This document shows, piece by piece, positions 16,652 through 21,701 of a stretch of 21,701 bases of DNA (positions are counted from its first letter, which is position 1; each line of letters begins with the position of its first letter). This DNA comes from Chara braunii. Taxonomy: Eukaryota > Streptophyta > Charophyceae > Charales > Characeae. Below the pieces are notes generated by a model. The model had not been told where the DNA came from and made no database searches. It saw nothing but the letters and a program-made list of their open reading frames with translations. The position numbers and the translations under genes are program-made. The stretch spans positions 2,012,634-2,034,334 of the forward strand of contig BFEA01000169.1 of assembly GCA_003427395.1 (NCBI GenBank), given 5' to 3'.

Positions 16652-17011
16652 CTATCGCACCGACTTGTACTTCCTAGCATCAAGCTTCAATAATCCATTA
16701 TTGGCAACATGTGCCTGCTGAGGGTTGTGCCAACATACTTCCACTAGATCCACAAAGCTATCTAAGGTGTCGGTCTGAGCCCAATCAACCATGTTCCTGC
16801 CGAACCCTTTTGAGGCAACCAATCCGTTCAACCAGCGAGCTGTTGAACCCTCTAAGTAGGATGCAACAATTATCACCTCCTCCTCCACCAATGTCCTCTT
16901 CGCCCTCACCCACATTGGCACCATTCTCAACCACGTGTCGAGAGCCTCATCCTTCTTATCTCCTGAGAAGGTTGGAGGTGGTTTCCGGGGAGCCTTGGGG
17001 TACCAAGGCAA
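16652..17011 (-). pseudogene. Gypsy gag fragment, capsid core (retrotrans_gag-like)
   Basis: 119 codons with PPTFSGDKKDEALDTWLRMVPMWV, VASYLEGSTARWLNGL and DLVEVCWHNPQQ. The FxGxxxxxxxxWL start and the ARWLN followed by a later W match gypsy gag capsid proteins. The frame breaks on both sides. Confidence 0.75.
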
Positions 17012-17066
17012 TTGTTGTCCCGCTGGCGGGACAGGTGGCGGCTGTGGTGTAGCTCCAGCCGCTGGA

Positions 17067-17330
17067 TTAGAAGATGAAGAAGCAACAGTCTAAGATAGGG
17101 CTGTTGTTGAAGTACCGCGTGGTGTGGTACCAGACTGAGGCGGATACGGGCCTGTCATCGCTGAGAATGGCAGCGATGGCAAAGCTGTTGGCCTGACTCC
17201 TGGCCTGTGCATGGCGTTCAGGATCTGGCCAGGGTGTCCTGGATAGCGTCCAATTTGCTGTCCATGTATGCATGCATGGACAGGATGCTCGCTTTAAGAA
17301 TCTTTCCGGTGTCGTTAAGGGTCGAGTCAT
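17067..17330 (-). pseudogene. Gypsy gag N-terminal remnant (frameshifted)
   Basis: The ATG-started frame here looks meaningless (Pro/Arg/Cys-rich). A neighbouring frame reads DDSTLNDTGKILKASILSM and MDSKLDAIQDTLARS, a plausible helical gag segment that ends at a stop. This stretch is best seen as decayed gag rather than a gene. Confidence 0.45.
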
Positions 17331-17339
17331 CTAACCCCT

Positions 17340-17977
17340 CTAATGCATCTTTGTCTGCCTCTCTACTCTAAAGTCTAATACTTCTATTTCTAATCTCCTT
17401 TCCCTGTTAGTAGCCTTCTTAAGTTCCTCCTCTAGCTTTAAACAAATTCTCTCTACTTGTTGGAGCTCCATCTGCTCTCGGGTGTATGGAGGCGGCGAGC
17501 TGAACTGCGAGCCCGCCATCTGACTAGTGCCAGCTCCTGACGTACTGGAGATGACTTGCGAACTGATCGAGCTGAGCAGCATGCCAAGAACGTGACCAGT
17601 TGAGTTCGCGGCAGAAGTTGCGGAAGAGGTAGCCATTGCTACCGCCCTCGCTGCTGCTGCCAACGCCCGTTCTACAGCTGCTGCTGCCAACGCCCGTTCT
17701 ACAACTGTTGTTGCCAACGCCCATTCTACAGCTGTTGCTGCCAACACCCGTTCTACAGCTGCTACTGCCAACGCCCGTTCTACAACTGTTGTTGCCAACG
17801 CCCATTCTACAGCTGCTGCTGCGTCTCTTGCAGTCTCTAGATTACGGGCCCTTGCTTCGACCCTTAGTCTTCTTTTGTCCCCTGGTAGTAGAAACTGGAA
17901 CACTTCGGGTATCCTTCCTGTGTCCCGTCGTGTCTCCTATCGTCAGTTGTACCTTCACCACCCTCTGATTTGCTCAT
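17340..17977 (-). pseudogene. Gypsy gag N-terminus with six 9-residue repeats
   Basis: A start codon at 17977-17975 gives MSKSEGGEG but runs into a stop. The longer frame (17903-17340) encodes FQFLLPGDKRRLRVEARARNLE, six copies of a 9-residue unit close to VERALAAAA, a Ser/Thr-rich stretch, and a helical LQQVERICLKLEEELKKATNRERRLEIEV. These features fit the coiled N-terminal part of a gypsy gag, with one frameshift near the beginning. Confidence 0.6.
17648..17821 (-). repeat. 27-bp tandem repeat within gag (about 6 copies)
   Basis: The unit is close to GCTGCTGCTGCC-AACGCCCGTTCTACA on plus and keeps the reading frame, giving VE(R/W)ALA(A/T)xx. Variation between copies is limited to a few positions (Arg/Trp, Ala/Thr/Val). 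Confidence 0.9.
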
Positions 17978-17989
17978 CAGCTAGGCAGA

Positions 17990-19250
17990 CACTCTCTGCA
18001 CTAGTGTCCTCTCTAGGACCTAGCGCAGCATGCGTCTGACCGGTTCTAAAAATAAATAAAATAAAATAATGTCCGGCGAGTTACCTAGACTGCCAGTCAA
18101 GCGGTATCAACAACATTCTACATAGACTGTACACAATTTATTTCTATCCTGATTAGTTCTCTACAGAAGCTTTGAGAAAAACTAACTATGGCAGAATATT
18201 ACAGTCCTACTCTAGGTTGTCTGTTAGGTGTCAACAGTCTATCAACCACCTAATCAAAATAAAAATAAACTAATGTGAGCAAATGTATGCACAATGGGTA
18301 TGATAGTGTTTGCCAGTTGAGTCCTCAATTGGAATCTCCTTCCCCTGTATCCAACATGCCTGTGAGCATCATCAAGCGACAATGTCTAAGGTGTGCATTA
18401 ACGGACCACCCCTGTGCCCAAGGTGTATGCTTATGACCAGCCTGCCCGTTCTTTATCCTCACGTGCAACGAGCCTTACGTCTGACTGAGGCAATTTAAGA
18501 ACAGCCCCCAAGAGTCCTCATGAATTATTTAATGTCGCAATCAGGATGACGATCACAGCCAGTGGACAGTTCAAACCCCAACCACAAATATTTATAGACG
18601 GTCTGAGAGCATCTGCATAAGACTGGTCAGTACACCCCTTCTATCAGCGCAGCAAAGAGCCTCAAAGGACAAAGCAGCATGGCCTGCGTGTACTACTCCC
18701 ATGGGTTGGCATGGTGACTGTGACCCGTGCTTCGACCAGGGCCCTTCAGAGGCAGCGCCCTCTCCTACCAAATGCGCCACTGGGAAGAACGTTGTCTCTC
18801 CAGATAGAGCATAGACAACTCCTCACCAAAGAGAGGACACTCAAGGTTGGACTCACTTTCTCACGGTAAGAAGAGATTGAGAGGGTAGATAAGGAATGTG
18901 AACAACGTACCTGGAGATAGCTTCCCCCAACCACAGATTTCTCACCAATTGAGTCGACGTGCATTTCGATGACCGGTCATAGCCTCGGTACCACCCACAT
19001 TGCGATGCAATGCCACCTTAGCCAAAATGCCACATCAGCATGCTCGCCACATCCGTGCTCAAGCCTCCAACAAGGGAACATGCGGGAGCTGCACCCACCA
19101 GCACGTGCGATACCTGCTACAGCAGGTGGGCGATACCGGCCAAGGGTCAGCCGGTAGCATCCGGACCGAGCTTCTTCGATGGGCCAGTCACTGTGCCTCC
19201 CCTCCGGTCCCCCCGAGTGGCATTGAGCAGAGACTGCTGATGTTCATAGG
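17990..19250. other. Non-coding stretch upstream of the gypsy gag
   Basis: No gene was recognised. The first part (18040-18300) is AT-rich with AAAATAAATAAAATAAAATAA. A perfect ACCTGCT/AGCAGGT inverted repeat with a 2-nt loop lies near 19110-19125. If the gypsy 5' LTR survives it should be here, but I see no segment resembling 12154-12298. Confidence 0.5.
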
Positions 19251-19260
19251 GGGAATCTGT

Positions 19261-19430
19261 CTGTTTCCTTTTCCACTTTCCCCTTTTTCTCTTTTTTCTT
19301 TTTTCTTTTTTCTTTTTTCTTTCTTCTTTTTTTTTCTTTTTTCTTTCTTCTTTTTTTTTCTTTTTTCTTTTTTCCTTCCCTTTTTTTTCCTTCTTTTCCT
19401 CTTTTCCCTTTTCTCCATTCTCCTTTTCGA
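19261..19430. repeat. Pyrimidine-only tract (T/C)
   Basis: About 165 bases almost entirely C and T, dominated by CTTTTTTC units. It is followed by TTTTTTTGCAG at about 19439-19449, which would be a good splice acceptor on plus. No exon could be established after it. The Lys/Glu-rich frames on minus are by-products. Confidence 0.85.
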
Positions 19431-19703
19431 GTGATGATTTTTTTGCAGAAGCCTTGGGCCCCCGCCTTCTTCTTTTTGAAGGAACCCGCCAGCAAAAGGC
19501 ACCAACAACGAGGAAGCGTGCCCAGACAGGTTTCAAATCTTCCACCTCGGAAAGTGACGAAAAAGCAAGGGCGGCAATGAAGAGAAGGGAATAGTGGGCT
19601 AACAATCAAAGCGAACAAACGAGTTGACATGAGGTGAAAGAGCGCTGCGCGTAAGTTTGTGGCGGCAACGTACGGGTGAAGATCGCCAAAGCAGTCACTC
19701 GTG

Positions 19704-19766
19704 ATGGACTTCGAGATCGACCTCGACCAGCTGAAGGAGCAGGGTGACGAGGAGGAAGTGGTATAG
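19704..19766 (+). CDS. Candidate short first exon or uORF
   Basis: Starting at ATG 19704 with G at -3 and G at +4 (a favourable start context), twenty codons read MDFEIDLDQLKEQGDEEEVV before TAG. Sixteen of nineteen non-start codons end in G or C, unlike its AT-rich surroundings, which hints at real coding. GTATAG at the end of the frame could be a splice donor. I do not recognise the peptide and found no following exon. It may equally be chance. Confidence 0.25.
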   Translation: MDFEIDLDQLKEQGDEEEVV

Positions 19767-19841
19767 TCTCCTCGCTGGTCACATCCGATGAGCTAGGAGG
19801 CAATAACACAGCCACGAAGCTAACGACTCAGCGAGCAAGCC

Positions 19842-20132
19842 ATGACTTCATGCATCGCCACCGCTTCTGCGCACGTGCCACTTTCGCTCCTCATCTGCTT
19901 CTACCTAATCGCACTATTTTTTCTAGCGCTCATTCCTAATATCGTAATTGCTGCAGCAGTAGTTTGGCTTAGCAAGGAGGAATACATCTGGCTGAAGCCT
20001 GCCAAGGTCTCTTGCGCAGTCATAACCTTTGCAATCCTCTTTCCTGCGCTTACACTATCCTTGGCACTTTGTTGCATAGCGGCAGGAATCGGAATCACGT
20101 TTGCAGCAATCGAAGCAGCGCTAAAAGCATGA
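19842..20132 (+). CDS. Hypothetical small hydrophobic membrane protein
   Basis: 96 codons. Hydrophobic segments at about residues 11-45 (VPLSLLICFYLIALFFLALIP then NIVIAAAVVWL) and 56-90 surround a short charged loop (SKEEYIWLKPAK), which looks like a three- or four-helix membrane protein. The family is unknown. Codon use shows no strong bias and there is no visible promoter, so it may be an exon, a relic or chance. Its TGA overlaps the ATG of the next small ORF. Confidence 0.3.
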   Translation: MTSCIATASAHVPLSLLICFYLIALFFLALIPNIVIAAAVVWLSKEEYIWLKPAKVSCAVITFAILFPALTLSLALCCIAAGIGITFAAIEAALKA

Positions 20133-20260
20133 ATGCGGAGCAGAAGCGTGGAACAATGGATTGGGCAACTTGCAGCTTTCTCGCCTTCCTAGCCTTCCTA
20201 GTACTTCTAGCACTGCTTCTATTCATCCTGGGCTTGCCCCTCTCCATCCCCGGCCCCTGA
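20129..20260 (+). CDS. Hypothetical 43-residue single-span membrane peptide
   Basis: The ATG overlaps the stop codon of the preceding ORF (ATGA). It encodes a short polar start (MNAEQKRGTMDWATCS) and one strongly hydrophobic segment (FLAFLAFLVLLALLLFILG), then a stop. Nothing identifies a function. Listed because of the overlap arrangement. The chance alternative is serious. Confidence 0.18.
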   Translation: MNAEQKRGTMDWATCSFLAFLAFLVLLALLLFILGLPLSIPGP

Positions 20261-21419
20261 TCAACCCCTCCTACTTCTCTTCCGGCCTCTCCTCGTTCTC
20301 CTCCCCCTTTTTCCTCCACTTCCTCCGCCTCCTCCTCCTCCCCCCATCCGTCCTTTCCTTCCAAAGACCATGGAAGATGTTCCCTCTAATGACACTCGGT
20401 GTGGCCGGGGAAAAAAAGTGCTTCAACGATAGCCACTCCCTTCCCGTGGATTGGTCAGTCGTGCTCATGGTACCCTTAGGTGTCGAGTGAAGTGTTTGGA
20501 GGTGTATGGCCTGATACGAGATGATACTATTCTCCCTCCTTACTTCTGTTCATTTCTTTTTCTTCTTCTTCTTCTTCTTCTTCTTCTTCTTCCTTCTTTC
20601 TTCTCCCCTTCCCCCCTTTTTTTCCTTCTTTCCTTTTTCCTTGTTTCTCTCTTTCCTTTCTTTTTTACTTCCTTCTTCCTCCCTCTCCATTTTTCTCTCT
20701 TGTGCTCGGATGTAAGTTCGATGATGGTGGAAGCAGTTCTCAGATGTACAAATGAACAATACAGATGGTATCGAGTTCTCCAATTGTTTGGCACTCACTT
20801 GGGGTACAATTGGATGAGATGACCTTTATTGTATCGAGTGCTTTTGTATTTTTTAATCGGTAATTGGTCTCATTTCTTTCATTCATTTCCTTCATCTTTT
20901 CTGGCTTATTTCCCCTCCCCCTCATCATGTTTCTGTTCTTATTGAGGATTAAGGGAGCACGTCGCATCCAGAGTGCGTGTTCACACCCCTCGGATTGCGA
21001 GCCAAACCTCGGCGGAAATCCTAGGGAAAATCAGTTTGTCACCATCTTTGTCAGAGTTGCGGCGGAAAAGATTAGTTATCTGAAAACTGGATGGAGTGGG
21101 ATGAGTGATAATAACCAATGTATTGAGTGCTTTCGTACTTTCTCAATGAAAACATCATTGATAGCTAAGTTAGACAACCAGGACTGTAAATTTTAATAAA
21201 GGGAAGTGCAATCAGACTTGCTTTCTTTCACACATCAGATGCATGCAAACAGGATGCGCAGCAAACTGGCGACAAGCGCCCACTCCAAACTCAGAGATAT
21301 GGTAACCGGAACACAGTTCAGATACAAGTTCACTTCAAATGGCTATGGCGACATAGCGCCTGTACAACTCTCTGTTCGCACACACAGGATCACCCTGGAT
21401 ATCCCACACGCGATACTCT

Positions 21420-21421
<2 letters not shown>
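20261..21421. other. Non-coding stretch with pyrimidine-rich tracts
   Basis: Contains a C/T-rich patch at 20268-20372 and AT-rich sequence further on. The phrase GTAT(C/T)GAGTGCTTT occurs near 20832 and 21121, a weak diverged repeat. No gene was recognised. Confidence 0.5.
20553..20700. repeat. Polypyrimidine tract with (TTC)n
   Basis: Nearly pure C/T for about 150 bases, including around ten TTC units at 20562-20592. It is the same type of sequence as 1-443 but with the purines on the opposite strand. Confidence 0.9.

Positions 21422-21451
<30 letters not shown>
21422..21451. repeat. (CA)n microsatellite
   Basis: Fifteen uninterrupted AC units. Confidence 0.95.
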
Positions 21452-21455
<4 letters not shown>

Positions 21456-21701
21456 AACTCTACCTACAGCTATGGCGGCTATGGCCGCTGCTACCCTATC
21501 GCTATGGCTAAGCTCCTTCTCTCTCGCCCACTTCGTCTTCGGGTTCACTGCAGACCACCTCGCACAGGTCGTTGNGGCAGTGCTTCCGCATGGCTCACAC
21601 AGGAATGAAATGAATGGCTGGACGCTGCCCTTTGATTTATACTTTTGTAGCTTGCTGGTCTGGCCCTTTCCCATGCCCGTGGTGCACACAGTCCCATGCG
21701 G
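21452..21701. other. Right end of window, nothing recognised
   Basis: Contains GGCTATGGC-type repeats near 21472-21510 and one undetermined base (n) at 21575. The minus-strand frame covering it runs through the (CA)n tract and the ambiguous base and has no recognisable domain. Confidence 0.5.

Larger units (their letters stand above)
12299..17977 (-). mobile_element. Degenerate Ty3/gypsy LTR retrotransposon, internal region
   Basis: Read leftwards, the segment shows gag, a CCHC zinc knuckle, aspartic protease, RT, RNase H, integrase and a chromodomain-like tail. RT before integrase is the Ty3/gypsy order, and a chromodomain suggests the chromovirus branch. Every domain is recognisable but the frames are broken many times, and catalytic residues are lost in RT and altered in protease. 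A 3' boundary is suggested by the polypurine AAGGGGGA (12306-12299) followed by TGGAATGC. I could not find a matching 5' LTR to the right of gag, so that end is truncated, diverged or outside my recognition. Confidence 0.9.

Noticed and set aside
18107-18117. GCGGTATCAAC as a tRNA primer-binding site for the gypsy element
   Set aside because: For a minus-strand element the site should read as the complement of TGGTATCAGAGC. This match is partial and in the wrong orientation.
19147-19605. Lys/Glu-rich minus-strand ORFs
   Set aside because: They are translations of the pyrimidine tract in several frames at once, so they reflect simple sequence.
21390-21689. 99-codon minus-strand ORF at the right end
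   Set aside because: It runs through a (CA)n array and an undetermined base and has no domain or codon bias.

Overview
The window looks like nuclear DNA from a green-lineage eukaryote, most likely a streptophyte alga or other plant. The host gene is a plant-type C2/HKD phospholipase D with a GT-AG intron. The rest is intergenic sequence full of retroelements and microsatellites. A charophyte such as Chara would fit, but the species is my inference. No bacterial operons, rRNA, tRNA or CRISPR arrays were seen.

Layout. 1-443 is an almost pure purine (GAA/GGGG) tract. 1338-5285, minus strand, holds the 3' two exons of a phospholipase D alpha-like gene. They are separated by a 1632-bp intron with a MITE-like inverted-repeat element and long (CT)n and (CA)n tracts. 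The beginning of the C2 domain is missing, so at least one upstream exon lies further right or outside the window. 5286-6281 is upstream intron or flank, possibly including the distal part of a retrotransposon LTR.

6295-12140, minus strand, is a complete Penelope-like retroelement (PLE) of the permuted, N-terminal-endonuclease type (Chlamys/Naiad-like). It has about 270-286-bp direct-repeat pseudo-LTRs and a perfect 13-bp target-site duplication (6282-6294 and 12141-12153). Its leader contains a 10-bp tandem repeat. An intact 559-codon gag-like ORF1 is followed by an ORF2 ordered GIY-YIG endonuclease, CxC linker, reverse transcriptase. ORF2 has no start codon of its own in the overlap and lies in the -1 frame of ORF1. 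The last two ORF1 codons form a textbook -1 slippery heptamer, G GGA AAC, directly before the TAG stop. ORF2 in this copy carries one in-frame stop and two +1 frameshifts.

12299-17977, minus strand, is a degenerate Ty3/gypsy element (gag, CCHC knuckle, protease, RT, RNase H, integrase, chromodomain-like tail) with many frame breaks and damaged catalytic residues. A candidate polypurine tract and LTR start at about 12298-12306 suggest that the PLE landed inside the gypsy 3' LTR, so the gypsy copy is older.

17990-21701 is mostly non-coding, with pyrimidine tracts and a (CA)n tract. The only possible genes are weak: a 20-codon GC3-rich candidate first exon at 19704 and two overlapping small hydrophobic ORFs at 19842-20260.

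The most interesting object is the PLE: gag-like ORF1 plus a predicted -1 ribosomal frameshift into an endonuclease-first RT polyprotein, a retrovirus-like expression strategy in a retroelement class usually described as encoding a single ORF.
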